DNA from: Lentzea cavernae | GTDB taxonomy: Bacteria > Actinomycetota > Actinomycetes > Mycobacteriales > Pseudonocardiaceae | Assembly (NCBI RefSeq): GCF_014653695.1 | Contig: NZ_BNAR01000011.1 | Span: forward strand, 1-64,000 | Direction of reading: 5' to 3' | Length of the DNA: 64,000 nucleotides | In this document: piece after piece, positions 32,666-40,821 of the stretch | How the letters are laid out: each line of letters begins with the position of its first letter | Numbering within the stretch: the first letter of the stretch is position 1 | Notes under the pieces: generated by a model | Seen by the model: only the letters and a program-made list of their open reading frames with translations | What the model was told of the DNA's origin: nothing | Database searches by the model: none | Translations under genes and position numbers: made by a program

Positions 32666-32671
32666 TAGCGT
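32666..32671 (+). promoter_or_regulatory. -10 element of a leaderless transcript
   Basis: TAGCGT at 32666-32671 ends exactly 7 nt before the GTG at 32679, with no ribosome-binding site in between. No clear -35 is visible. This supports leaderless translation from 32679. Confidence 0.45.
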
Positions 32672-32678
32672 TCGAACA

Positions 32679-33512
32679 GTGGTGGCCCCCGATCCCGTAG
32701 ACGCTCGCCTGCTCGCCGTTCTCGCCGAGTCGGGCCGCGCCGCCGTGCACGAGATCGCCCAGCGCCTGGGCATGGACCCGCGCGAGGCCGCCATGCGCCT
32801 GATCACCCTCTCGGGCAGCGGCCTGCCGTTGCTGGTGGGCGTGGAGTGCGACCCGAACGGTGTGCGCAGGGCCCTCGCGAACGCCGCAGCCTACGGCAAC
32901 TACATGGGCGGTCCGCCGTCCGGCCCGTACGCGGTGCACCATAGCGGTCCGCACCAGGTCCAGCAGCCCTACGGTCCGCAGGGCCCGATCAGCCAGCCGT
33001 TCCCGGCGCAGCAGCAGCCGCAGCAGACCTGGGGCCCGCCCCAGTCCGCCGGCTGGGTGCGCGCCGACCAGCCGCAGCCCAAGCCCGTCTCGCGGACCGG
33101 CAAGATCGGCACGGCCCTGGAGGCGGACAGCCTCGAGGGTGCCCGGCTCTCGATCCAGCTGGTCGAGGTCGTCGACCCGGCGGACTTCCTGTTCACCGCG
33201 GCCGGCTACAAGCTCGCCGAGGGCGAACGGTCCGTGGTCGTGCACACCGAGGTGACGAACACCTCGCAGGTGCCGTTCACCTCACTGCCGGACATGTACC
33301 TGGTCCTCGTGACCAAGTCCGGCGAGACCGTGACGAAGGCGCCCGTCTCGCTGTCCTCGCGGCCCGCGCACAAGCTCGGCGTGCAGCCGGGCGAGACGGC
33401 GGGCGGGCACAGCGTGTTCGTGCTGCCGGACGCGACCGAGGTGATCCAGGTCCGGTGGAGCGTGCGCCCCGAGGTGGACCTGAACACCCTGGTCTGGACC
33501 GTCGAAGACTAG
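32679..33512 (+). CDS. AsnC-type HTH fused to a DUF4352-like domain
   Basis: The 277-residue protein has an N-terminal AsnC-like helix-turn-helix (PVDARLLAVLAESGRAAVHE, QRLGMDPREAAMRLI). A Gly/Pro/Gln-rich linker of about 80 residues follows (GPPSGPYAVHHSG, QQQPQQTWGPP), and then a C-terminal immunoglobulin-like DUF4352-type domain (VVDPADFLFTAAGYKLAEGE, VVVHTEVTNTSQVPF). There is no signal peptide or membrane helix, although DUF4352 is usually extracellular, so a cytoplasmic role is likely. Actinobacteria encode such proteins beside dnaE. Function unknown. GTG 32682 is also possible. Confidence 0.72.
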   Translation: MVAPDPVDARLLAVLAESGRAAVHEIAQRLGMDPREAAMRLITLSGSGLPLLVGVECDPNGVRRALANAAAYGNYMGGPPSGPYAVHHSGPHQVQQPYGPQGPISQPFPAQQQPQQTWGPPQSAGWVRADQPQPKPVSRTGKIGTALEADSLEGARLSIQLVEVVDPADFLFTAAGYKLAEGERSVVVHTEVTNTSQVPFTSLPDMYLVLVTKSGETVTKAPVSLSSRPAHKLGVQPGETAGGHSVFVLPDATEVIQVRWSVRPEVDLNTLVWTVED

Positions 33513-34282
33513 AGAAGAGCCAGCGCCGCGGCGTGCAGGCCGGGCGTGGAAGCCAGGTACTCACGGCTCGTCAGCTCCCACGGTTTGCCGTCCAGATCGG
33601 TGACGACCCCGCCGGCCTCCTGCACGAGCAGCACACCTGAGGCGTGCGCGCGCACGTTGTCGTACTGCCAGTGCAGGTCCATCCGCCCGGCGGCGACCTG
33701 GGCGAGCTGGTGGGTGACCGGCACGGAGATCCGGACGTAGAGGGCGTGCTTCGACATCGCACTGTAGGCCGCGCCGACCCGGTCCGCCATCTCCGGTCCC
33801 TGGCCCGGCTGGGCCTGACCGGTGCCGGCCAGCGCGCCGTCCAGCGAGGTCTTGTCCGAGACCTGGAGCCGGACGCCGTTCAGGAACGCCCCGCCGCCCT
33901 CGGTGGCCGTGAACATCTCGTCGAACAGCGGGAAGTACACGACGGCGAGGACCGGGCGGCCGTCGCGGACGAGGCTGACGCCGATGTTCCAGTCGGTCAT
34001 GCCGTGGACGGCGTTCATGTTGCCGCCGACGGGGTCGACCAGCCACCACTCGCCGTCGTCGAGGGGGCCGGAGCCGTGTTCGTCGTCGTCCCAGCGCGCC
34101 TGCGGGCGGATCGCCTCCAGCTCCGGCCTGAGCAGGTCGGCGACGGCGGCGTCGTTGGCCCGGACGGTGGCGACGATCTCGGCGAGGGAGGAGGCGCGGG
34201 ACTCGGTCGAAAAGCGCCTGAGCATCCGCGCTCCGGCGCGGCGGACGGCGGCGGAGACGGTGGCGGTGGTGGCGGCGGACAT
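33509..34282 (-). CDS. Inositol-monophosphatase-family protein with altered metal motif
   Basis: The 257-residue protein aligns along the IMPase fold: an acidic first-motif region (WDDDEHGSG), then WWLVDPVGGNMNAVHGMTDW where active enzymes read DPxDGTxNF, and a late motif LHWQYDNVRAHASGVLLVQEAGG. In the central motif the second metal-binding Asp is Gly and Thr is Asn, so Mg2+-dependent phosphatase activity may be lost or changed. ATG 34282 follows GGAGG. It is divergent from a LysR gene with 23 bp between starts, so LysR probably regulates it. Confidence 0.82.
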   Translation of the reverse strand: MSAATTATVSAAVRRAGARMLRRFSTESRASSLAEIVATVRANDAAVADLLRPELEAIRPQARWDDDEHGSGPLDDGEWWLVDPVGGNMNAVHGMTDWNIGVSLVRDGRPVLAVVYFPLFDEMFTATEGGGAFLNGVRLQVSDKTSLDGALAGTGQAQPGQGPEMADRVGAAYSAMSKHALYVRISVPVTHQLAQVAAGRMDLHWQYDNVRAHASGVLLVQEAGGVVTDLDGKPWELTSREYLASTPGLHAAALALL

Positions 34283-34305
34283 GGCTTCCTCCAAGATTGA
34301 CTGTC

Positions 34306-35202
34306 ATGCAAGCGGATCTGAACCTGCTGGTCGTGCTGGACGCCCTGCTCGAAGAGGGCAGCGTGATGGGGGCGGCGCAGCGGCTGCACCTGTCGTCGCC
34401 CGCGGTCAGCCGGACGCTCGGGCGGATCAGGAAGGTAACCGGCGACGACATCCTCGTGCGGACGGGCCACTCGATGACGCCCACGCCGTACGCGCTCGGC
34501 ATCGCCGAGGAGGTGCATCGGCTGGTGCGGGAGGCCAACGCCGTGCTGGCGCCGAGCCGTGAGCTGGACCTCGCGGAACTGGAGCGCACGTTCACGATCC
34601 AGTGCCACGACGCCCTCGCCTCGTCGGTGGTGCCGGCGTTGGTCGGGCGGATCGCGGAGCGGGCGCCCGGTGTGCGGTTGCGGGTGCTGGCCGAGCACTC
34701 CGGCGACACCGACGACCTGCGGCACGGGCGAGTCGACCTGGAGCTGGGCGGCGGCATCCCCGACCTGCCCGAGTTCCGCTCGGAGGTGTTCGGCACCGAC
34801 CCGCTCGCCGTGGTCATGCGGTCCGCCCACCCGTGCACCGAACTGGACCTGCGCGCGTACGCGGCCTATCCGCACGTGCTGGTCTCACGCCGCGGCAGGT
34901 TCACCGCCCCGATCGACGACCTGCTGGCCGCGGAAGGGTTGCAGCGCAAGGTGATCGCGACCGTGGCGACGGTGCACTCCGCCCTGCAGATCGTGGCGGC
35001 GAGCGACGCCCTGGTCACCACCACGGCGATCCTCTGCAGGCCGTTGATCGAGGCGTTCGGGCTGGTCATCCGGCCGTTGCCGGCCGAGTCGCCGCAGGCG
35101 CGGATCCACGGCAACTGGCACCAGCGCTACGACTCCGACCTCGCCCACGCCTGGCTGCGCGACCAGGTGCGGACGACCGTCGCCGACGTCCTAGCCCGCT
35201 AG
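34306..35202 (+). CDS. LysR-family transcriptional regulator
   Basis: The 298-residue protein has the LysR winged helix at the N-terminus (DLNLLVVLDALLEEGSVMGAAQRLHLSS / PAVSRTLGRIRK) and a periplasmic-binding-like effector domain (TFTIQCHDALASSVVPALVGRI; LDLRAYAAYPHVLVS), of the NodD/LinR-like type. It sits 23 bp from the divergent phosphatase-like gene and overlaps the convergent NmrA-like gene by 12 nt. LysR proteins commonly control divergent neighbours, so the phosphatase-like gene is the first candidate target. Confidence 0.9.
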   Translation: MQADLNLLVVLDALLEEGSVMGAAQRLHLSSPAVSRTLGRIRKVTGDDILVRTGHSMTPTPYALGIAEEVHRLVREANAVLAPSRELDLAELERTFTIQCHDALASSVVPALVGRIAERAPGVRLRVLAEHSGDTDDLRHGRVDLELGGGIPDLPEFRSEVFGTDPLAVVMRSAHPCTELDLRAYAAYPHVLVSRRGRFTAPIDDLLAAEGLQRKVIATVATVHSALQIVAASDALVTTTAILCRPLIEAFGLVIRPLPAESPQARIHGNWHQRYDSDLAHAWLRDQVRTTVADVLAR

Positions 35203-35787
35203 CGGCAACGCGACCGCTCCGGGGAAGCGCGGGTTCTCGGCCTCGTCGAGCATCGCGGCGGCGACGGTCTCCCTGCTGACCTTCGCGCCGAGGTCGAACG
35301 GCGGCGCGGCGTCCAGGCCGACCGTGCGGCCGGGAGCCAGCGGGTCGTCGGTGAGCACCCCGGCGTGGAAGACGGTGCCACCGGCGGCGAGGACGGCGGT
35401 GTCGGCCGCGACCTTGTCCGGGATGCGGTCGCCGAAGAACTTCCAGAGCACGGCGGCCCCCTCGCCCGCCGCGTCGGCCGACGGGCCCGTTCCGTACGTG
35501 CCGAGCCAGATGATCCGGCGCGGACCGGCGGCGACGACGGCCTTGGCGCCGTCGAGCAGCACGCCCGCCCGGTCCGTGCCGAGACCGGACAGGACGACGG
35601 TGTCCGCGTCGACCGCGATGCTCGCCGGGTCGCTCACGTCGCCGGCGACCTTGCTCAGGTTCGAGTGGTCAAGAGCGATGCGCTGCGGGTCGCGGGCGAT
35701 CGCCGTGACGGTGTGGCCGCGCTCCAACGCCTGGCGGGTGAGGGCGAGACCGGTCCGGCCGGAGGCCGCGAGGATTGTCAGGTGCAT
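35191..35787 (-). CDS. NmrA/SDR-a-like NAD(P)-binding protein
   Basis: The 198-residue protein starts MHLTILAASGRTGLALTRQALERGH, the GxxGxTG nucleotide-binding motif of atypical SDRs (NmrA, azoreductase-like), followed by VTAIARDPQRI, VAGDVSDPASI, DTVVLSGLG and GPRRIIWLGTYGTG. Catalytic Tyr/Lys are not obvious, as is usual in this branch. It may reduce quinone-like compounds or act as a redox sensor. A dyad with CACCG ends lies just upstream (35796-35843), with TTGACT as a -35. Confidence 0.82.
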   Translation of the reverse strand: MHLTILAASGRTGLALTRQALERGHTVTAIARDPQRIALDHSNLSKVAGDVSDPASIAVDADTVVLSGLGTDRAGVLLDGAKAVVAAGPRRIIWLGTYGTGPSADAAGEGAAVLWKFFGDRIPDKVAADTAVLAAGGTVFHAGVLTDDPLAPGRTVGLDAAPPFDLGAKVSRETVAAAMLDEAENPRFPGAVALPLAG

Positions 35788-35795
35788 GCCGAGAA

Positions 35796-35843
35796 CGCTA
35801 TTGAGCACACCGATTAACATCAAGTGCAATGTAGTCAACCGGT
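35796..35843 (-). promoter_or_regulatory. Promoter/dyad region of the NmrA-like gene
   Basis: Minus strand: TTGACT followed after about 15 bp by TTAATC. The region is bounded by CACCGATTAACAT on one side and the inverted CACCGGTTGACTACATT on the other, an imperfect dyad of about 45 bp, as expected for a dimeric regulator such as an HxlR or TetR protein. The binder is unknown. Confidence 0.4.
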
Positions 35844-35860
35844 GATTTACTCAGGCGCAA

Positions 35861-36790
35861 TCAGCCTTCCTCGCGCAGCTTCTCGAGTGAAACGGCCAGG
35901 TCAGCCGGGTACTCCGACGTGTACGAGACCCACTGGCCGTCGGCCGGGTGGTGGAAACCGAGCTGGCGCGCGTGCAGCCACTGCCGCGTCACGCCGAGCC
36001 GCTTGGCCAGCGTCGGGTCGGCCCCGTACGTCAGGTCGCCGACGCACGGGTGGTGCAGCGCCGAGAAGTGCACGCGGATCTGGTGCGTGCGGCCGGTCTC
36101 CAGGTGCACCTCGACGAACGACGCCGCGCGGAAGGCCTCCATGACCTCGTAGTGCGTGATGGACGGCTTGCCGTCCTGCATCACCGCGAACTTGTAGTCG
36201 TGCCTCGGGTGGCGGTCGATCGGGGCGTCGATGGTGCCCTTGATCGGGTCCGGGTGGCCCTGCACGATCGCGTGGTAGACCTTGTCGACGGTCCGCTCCT
36301 TGAAGGCGTGCTTCAGGGCCGAGTACGCGGACTCGGACTTCGCGACCACCATCACGCCGGTCGTGCCGACGTCGAGCCGGTGCACGACGCCCTGGCGCTC
36401 GGCGGCACCGGACGTGGCGACGCGGTGACCGCCGGCGGCGAGCCCGCCCACCACGGTCGGCCCGGTCCAGCCCGGCGACGGGTGCACGGCGACACCGACG
36501 GGCTTGTCCACGACGATGATGTCGTCGTCCTCGTGGATGATCACCAGGCCCTCGACGGGGATCGCCTGGACGGTGATCGGCTGCGGCGGCGCGGGCAGCG
36601 TGATCTCGAGCATCGACCCGGCGGTGAGCCGGTCGGACTTGCCGACCACACGGCCGTCGACCAGCACCTCGTCGGCGTCGGCGATGCCGGCGACGACGGT
36701 GCGGGACAGGCCGAGCAGCTTCGCGAGGCCGGCGTCGACGCGCATGCCGTCCAGCCCGTCGGGAATCGGCAGCGTTCGGTAACCGCTCAC
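35861..36790 (-). CDS. Pseudouridine synthase, RluA/RluD family
   Basis: The 309-residue protein has an N-terminal S4-like RNA-binding domain (MRVDAGLAKLLGLSRTVVAG, VLVDGRVV) and the RluA catalytic domain with the aspartate in GVVHRLDVGTTGVMVVAKS, then LETGRTHQIRVHFSALHHPCVGD. It isomerises uridines in rRNA, most likely the helix 69 sites of 23S rRNA like RluD. GTG 36790 is the start. It lies 55 nt downstream of lspA on the same strand and may be part of the transcript that begins with the SAM-IV leader. Confidence 0.94.
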   Translation of the reverse strand: MSGYRTLPIPDGLDGMRVDAGLAKLLGLSRTVVAGIADADEVLVDGRVVGKSDRLTAGSMLEITLPAPPQPITVQAIPVEGLVIIHEDDDIIVVDKPVGVAVHPSPGWTGPTVVGGLAAGGHRVATSGAAERQGVVHRLDVGTTGVMVVAKSESAYSALKHAFKERTVDKVYHAIVQGHPDPIKGTIDAPIDRHPRHDYKFAVMQDGKPSITHYEVMEAFRAASFVEVHLETGRTHQIRVHFSALHHPCVGDLTYGADPTLAKRLGVTRQWLHARQLGFHHPADGQWVSYTSEYPADLAVSLEKLREEG

Positions 36791-36845
36791 GCGGGGGCCT
36801 CGACCTTCTTCTCCTTGCAGAACCCGCTGAAACTACCAGGAGCAG

Positions 36846-37622
36846 CTATTTCGGCTCCGGCTGACCGTCGGCCTCCGCGGGGGCCGCGCTCTCCCGGTGG
36901 ACGGTCCCGTCGTAGTCGTGCTGCATCAGCGCCAGCACGATGATCGTGACACCACCGCCGATGATGGCCATGTCCGCGACGTTGAACACCGGCCACACCC
37001 GGCCGTACGGGTCGAACAGCGACAGGAAGTCGACGACGTGGCCGCGCATCGGGCCCGGTTCGCGGAAGAGGCGGTCGGCGAGGTTGCCTACGGCACCGCC
37101 CAGCACCAGGCCGAGGCCGACGGCCCAGCCCTGGGAGCGCAGGTTGCGCGAGATCCAGAAGATGAACCCGGCGACGCCCAGCGCGATCAGCGCGAGGATC
37201 CACGTCATGCCCTCGCCGAGGCCGAACGCGGCGCCGGGGTTGCGCACGAACGTCAGGTAGAGCACGCCGCCGAACAGCTTGATCGGGTCGCCGCCCTCGA
37301 GGAACGCGACGGACACGACCTTGGTGAGCACGTCCAGGGCCAGCACCCCGGCCGCCAGGATCCCGAGGGTCCTCGTCCTCGGTTCCGGCAGCGAGCCGGT
37401 GATCGAGAACTCCTCCTCGGCCTGCCCGGTCTCGGCGGGAGCGTCCCCGGACTTCCCCGCGGGCACCATCTCCGGCTCGGGGACCTCGCCCGAGAGCACG
37501 GGGCTCGCGGCCGTCTCGGGCTCGCTGACCTGGGGTTCCGCGGGCTTCTCCACGACCTTGCCCGCGGGCTCGTCCGAGGTCTTGCCGGCGTCCTTCTCCG
37601 GGGCCTTGGGCTCGTCACTCAC
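36846..37622 (-). CDS. lspA: Signal peptidase II with long acidic N-terminal extension
   Basis: LspA removes lipoprotein signal peptides at the membrane. The catalytic core (about residues 85-240) has four helices and both aspartate motifs, GAVGNLADRLF and VFNVADMAIIGGG. Unusually, about 80 residues of Glu/Pro/Ala-rich sequence (SDEPKAPEKDAGKTSDEP..., EEEFSITGSLPEPRTRT) precede helix 1, making 258 residues instead of about 160-200. GTG 37622 is the best start; another GTG lies 15 nt upstream. It follows the desulfurase-like gene by 23 nt. The extension is cytoplasmic if core topology is normal. Confidence 0.92.
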   Translation of the reverse strand: MSDEPKAPEKDAGKTSDEPAGKVVEKPAEPQVSEPETAASPVLSGEVPEPEMVPAGKSGDAPAETGQAEEEFSITGSLPEPRTRTLGILAAGVLALDVLTKVVSVAFLEGGDPIKLFGGVLYLTFVRNPGAAFGLGEGMTWILALIALGVAGFIFWISRNLRSQGWAVGLGLVLGGAVGNLADRLFREPGPMRGHVVDFLSLFDPYGRVWPVFNVADMAIIGGGVTIIVLALMQHDYDGTVHRESAAPAEADGQPEPK

Positions 37623-37645
37623 CAGGTCAGTGTCCACGACAGGGA

Positions 37646-38977
37646 CTACGCGAGGAACGGCGGCAAGGTTCGGTTGTCGTCCTGCGGAACCCAGCGGCCG
37701 TCGCGCTGGACGTAGGTCCACTTCGGACCTTCGGTGACGAGGGTGCGCAGCGCGGCGACCAAACGGTCCACGTGCTCGGCCGTCGTGCCGAGGCCGATCG
37801 ACGCGCGCACGGCACGTTCCTCGTGCGATCCGACCTGCTTGACGAGGCGGCCCACGATCACGTGTGCGCAGAACGCTCCGTCGCGCACGCCGATGCCGTA
37901 CTCGGCGGACAGCGCCGCCGCGAGGAAGCCCGCGTCGAAGCCGGAGATCGTGAAGCTCACGACGCCGACCTTGTCCGCGTCGGTCAGGATCGCGAGCTCG
38001 CGGAAGCCGGGGACCGTGCGCAGGCCGTCCTGCAGGCGCGTCAGCAGCTCCTGCTCGTGCGCGACGGTCTGCTCCCAGTGCCGCGACAGGATCTCGCACG
38101 CCGAGGCCAGCGCGTGCACGCCGACGACGTTCGGGCTGCCGGCCTCGTGCCGCTCGGGCACCGCGGACCAGGCCACGCCGAGGCGGTCGCCGTGGTCGGT
38201 CACCTTCGAGGTCGCGCCACCGCCGACGAGGTACGGCTGGGCCTGCTGCAGCCAGTCCGCGCGCCCGACCAGCACACCGGCGCCGAACGGCGCGTAGATC
38301 TTGTGGCCGGAGAACGCGATGTAGTCGACGCCCAGCTCACGTGCGTTGATCGGGCGGTGCGGGGCGAGCTGCGCGGCGTCGAGCGCGATGCGCGCGCCGT
38401 GGCGGCGGGCGACCTTCGCGAGCTCGGCGACCGGCCACAGCTCCCCCGTGACGTTGGACGCCCCGGTGACGATCACGAGCCGGGGGCCGACCGGGGCGGC
38501 GGCCAGAGCCCGGTCCAGTGCGACAACTGCGGCACCGGACGAAGACGGAGCGGGGACGCGCTGAACGTTCGGGCCGCGCCACGGCAGCAGCGCCGCGTGG
38601 TGCTCGCTGTCGAACAGCACGACGGCGGTGTTCTTGGGAACGCTGCGCGCCAACAGGTTCAGCGAATCGGTGGTGTTGCGGGTGAAGACGACGGTGTCGG
38701 AGGCGTGCGCCCCGACGAACTTGCGGATGCGATCGCGGGCCTGCTCGTAGACGCGGGTCGAGACCTGCGAGGCGAACCCGGCGCCGCGGTGCACGCTGGC
38801 GTACCAGGGCAGCAGCTCGTCGACGGCGTCGCGCACTTCCTGCAGACAGGGCGCCGACGCGGCGTGGTCGAGGTTGGCGTAGGTCACGCGCTCTCCGGTG
38901 ACCAGGGGAACGCGCAGGTCGGCGCCGACGACGGCCGGAACGGCGGTGGTGGTTCCAGGGGTGATCGCGAGCGTCAT
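37646..38977 (-). CDS. Cysteine-desulfurase-like class V aminotransferase
   Basis: The 443-residue PLP enzyme shows NLDHAASAPCLQEVRDAV near the start, TRNTTDSLNLLA, the His stacking region DSEHHAALLPW, the Asp strand RIALDAAQLAPH, the PLP lysine in FSGHKIYAPFGAGVLVG, and a late Cys loop DGAFCAH suitable for persulfide formation. It resembles SufS/CsdA-like sequences but has a longer C-terminal tail (WTYVQRDGRWVPQ). A SAM-IV riboswitch lies directly upstream, pointing to a role in sulfur-amino-acid metabolism rather than general Fe-S assembly. Confidence 0.88.
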   Translation of the reverse strand: MTLAITPGTTTAVPAVVGADLRVPLVTGERVTYANLDHAASAPCLQEVRDAVDELLPWYASVHRGAGFASQVSTRVYEQARDRIRKFVGAHASDTVVFTRNTTDSLNLLARSVPKNTAVVLFDSEHHAALLPWRGPNVQRVPAPSSSGAAVVALDRALAAAPVGPRLVIVTGASNVTGELWPVAELAKVARRHGARIALDAAQLAPHRPINARELGVDYIAFSGHKIYAPFGAGVLVGRADWLQQAQPYLVGGGATSKVTDHGDRLGVAWSAVPERHEAGSPNVVGVHALASACEILSRHWEQTVAHEQELLTRLQDGLRTVPGFRELAILTDADKVGVVSFTISGFDAGFLAAALSAEYGIGVRDGAFCAHVIVGRLVKQVGSHEERAVRASIGLGTTAEHVDRLVAALRTLVTEGPKWTYVQRDGRWVPQDDNRTLPPFLA

Positions 38978-39009
38978 CGAGCTGCCTCCGAGGCCAGGGG
39001 CCCCGTTGT

Positions 39010-39129
39010 GCGAAGGCCCGCGCTTGACCGGCGCCCCACGCGCCGGACCAGGTCCTCACCAAGGGCACCCCACCGCGGTTGGAGGGTTGCCGGCCAGCAA
39101 GCTTGGGCTTGACGCTGGCTCTCATGACC
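39010..39129 (-). promoter_or_regulatory. SAM-IV riboswitch
   Basis: The minus strand reads GGTCATGAGAGCCAGCG at its 5' end (39129), then CTTGCTGGCCGGCAACCCTC, CAACCGCGGTGGGGTGCC and GGTGAGGACC. This is the conserved order of the SAM-I/SAM-IV core, with a P1 closed by GGTC/GACC. A further CCGGCG-loop-CGCCGG hairpin (39046-39028) follows 3', where SAM-IV has an extra stem. It ends about 30 nt before the ribosome-binding site of the desulfurase-like gene. SAM-IV binds S-adenosylmethionine and usually turns genes off when SAM is plentiful. No U-tract terminator is visible, so control is probably translational. Confidence 0.88.
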
Positions 39130-39202
39130 TGCCGACGACGTTAGCGGAGCGTGATCCTCCCGTCGACACCCGATTCACATGCTGAGAAGGCTCGGCGACC
39201 GA

Positions 39203-40690
39203 TCAATCGCCGGTCTCGCCCTTCCACCGTGCGTAGCGACCGGCCCTGTCGACGGCACGAACGCGCCGCTCAGCGGCATCGCGCACCTCTTCGGTGGTGA
39301 CGATGAGCAACTGGTCGTCGGTCTGCAGCCTGGTCGTCGGTTGTGGCGTGAAACTCTTCCCGCCGCGCACCACGAGGCTGACCGTCGCGCCGCTGGGCAG
39401 CCTCAGCTCGGACATGTAGACGCCGTGCAGCTTCGAGCCGCGCTGGATGTGCACCTGCAGCAGCTCGGCGCCGAGCTCGTCGAGCGGTGACGAGTCGACC
39501 TGGACCTCCAGCACCTCGCCCGCCTTCACCAGCCCGAGCCGCCGCGCGAGGAACGGCAGCGTCGTGCCCTGCACCACCGTCAGGACGATGACCAGCAGGA
39601 ACACCACGTCGACCAGCTCGCGCGCGCCCTCGACACCCTGGATCAGCGGGATCAGCGCGAACACGATCGGCACCGCGCCGCGCAGCCCCGACCAGGAGAG
39701 GAACGCCTGTTCCCGCCACGGCACCTTGAACGGCAACGAGGACAGCACCACCGACAGCGGCCGGGCCACGAACGTCAGCACCACACCCGCGACCAGCGCG
39801 GGGAACAGCACGTCGAGCAACCGCGACGGCGAGGCGTAGAGGCCGAGCAGCACGAAGAGCCCGATCTGGGCGAGCCAGCCGAGACCTTCGGCGAACGAGA
39901 GGGTGTCGGCGCGGTGCGGCAGGCGGGCGTTGCCCAGGACCAGCGCGGCGACGTATGTGGCGAGGAAACCGGACGCGTGCACGAGATCGCCTGCCGTGTA
40001 AGCCATCACGCACACCGCCACCGTGGCGAGCGGGTACAGACCGGTGGACGGCAGCGCCGCGCGTCTGAGCCCGGCCCCGCCCAGGAACCCCAGCGCCACA
40101 CCGATGAGCGCGCCCGCACCCAGTTCGTAGATCACCAGAAGCGGCGCGGTCCACGAGATCTGGTCCGACGACGCCAGCAGCACGACGGCGATGTAGACCG
40201 GCGCGTCGTTGAGACCGGACTCCAGTTCGAGCGCGCCCGTGAGCCGCGCCCCGACGCCCAACGAGCGCAGGACGCTGAACACGGCGGCCGCGTCGGTGGA
40301 CGACAGGACCGCGCCCCACAGCAACGCCATCCGCCAGTCGAGGCCGAGCAGGAAGTGCAACGCCGTGCCGGTCACCGCGACGCTGACCACAACGGCCACT
40401 GTGGACAGTGCGACGCCCAGCCACAGCGAGGGTTTCACCGCGTTCCAGCGCGTGGTGATGCCACCCTCGGTCAGGATCAGCACCAGCGCCGCGATGCCGA
40501 GGGACTGCGTGAGGTCGGCGTCGTCGAACTTGATGCCGAACACCGACTCGCCGAGCAGCACGCCGATGCCGAGGTACAGCAACAACGAGGGCAGCCCGAG
40601 GCGGGTCGACACCCGGACCGCGATCACCGAGATCAGCAGTACGGCCGCGCCGATGCCCAGAACAACCGTCACGTCACCCACCTGGACCAT
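39203..40690 (-). CDS. CPA1-type K+(Na+)/H+ antiporter with RCK_C domain
   Basis: The 495-residue protein has 12-13 membrane helices (LPSLLLYLGIGVLLGES; LGIAALVLILTEGGITT) with the cation-site motif ALELESGLNDAPVYIAVV, where the Asn-Asp pair marks electroneutral CPA1 exchangers. The C-terminal 130 residues are cytoplasmic and contain a TrkA_C/RCK_C domain (SKLHGVYMSELRLPSGATVS, LQTDDQLLIVTTEEV), as in NhaP2/CvrA-type K+/H+ antiporters gated by nucleotides. It probably handles potassium or pH homeostasis. It ends 73 nt before the SAM-IV leader and is a separate unit. Confidence 0.92.
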   Translation of the reverse strand: MVQVGDVTVVLGIGAAVLLISVIAVRVSTRLGLPSLLLYLGIGVLLGESVFGIKFDDADLTQSLGIAALVLILTEGGITTRWNAVKPSLWLGVALSTVAVVVSVAVTGTALHFLLGLDWRMALLWGAVLSSTDAAAVFSVLRSLGVGARLTGALELESGLNDAPVYIAVVLLASSDQISWTAPLLVIYELGAGALIGVALGFLGGAGLRRAALPSTGLYPLATVAVCVMAYTAGDLVHASGFLATYVAALVLGNARLPHRADTLSFAEGLGWLAQIGLFVLLGLYASPSRLLDVLFPALVAGVVLTFVARPLSVVLSSLPFKVPWREQAFLSWSGLRGAVPIVFALIPLIQGVEGARELVDVVFLLVIVLTVVQGTTLPFLARRLGLVKAGEVLEVQVDSSPLDELGAELLQVHIQRGSKLHGVYMSELRLPSGATVSLVVRGGKSFTPQPTTRLQTDDQLLIVTTEEVRDAAERRVRAVDRAGRYARWKGETGD

Positions 40691-40821
40691 TCTGGTTGAT
40701 CACCACCGATTCCGACGAATCAGACGAGGTCGCAAATCCAGCCGATCGCCCCTAGCGGGCACATGCGCGGCGGAGCATGTTGATCTGTGGCTCAATCCCT
40801 CACCCTGCACGGAGTTGAACC

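Noticed and set aside
28746..33512. Very long open frame on the plus strand opposite dnaE (about 1580 codons)
   Set aside because: It is an antisense shadow: composition is Val/Arg/Asp/Leu-rich, as expected from the complement of high-GC coding DNA, and it has no domains. Only its last 277 codons are a real gene with its own start.
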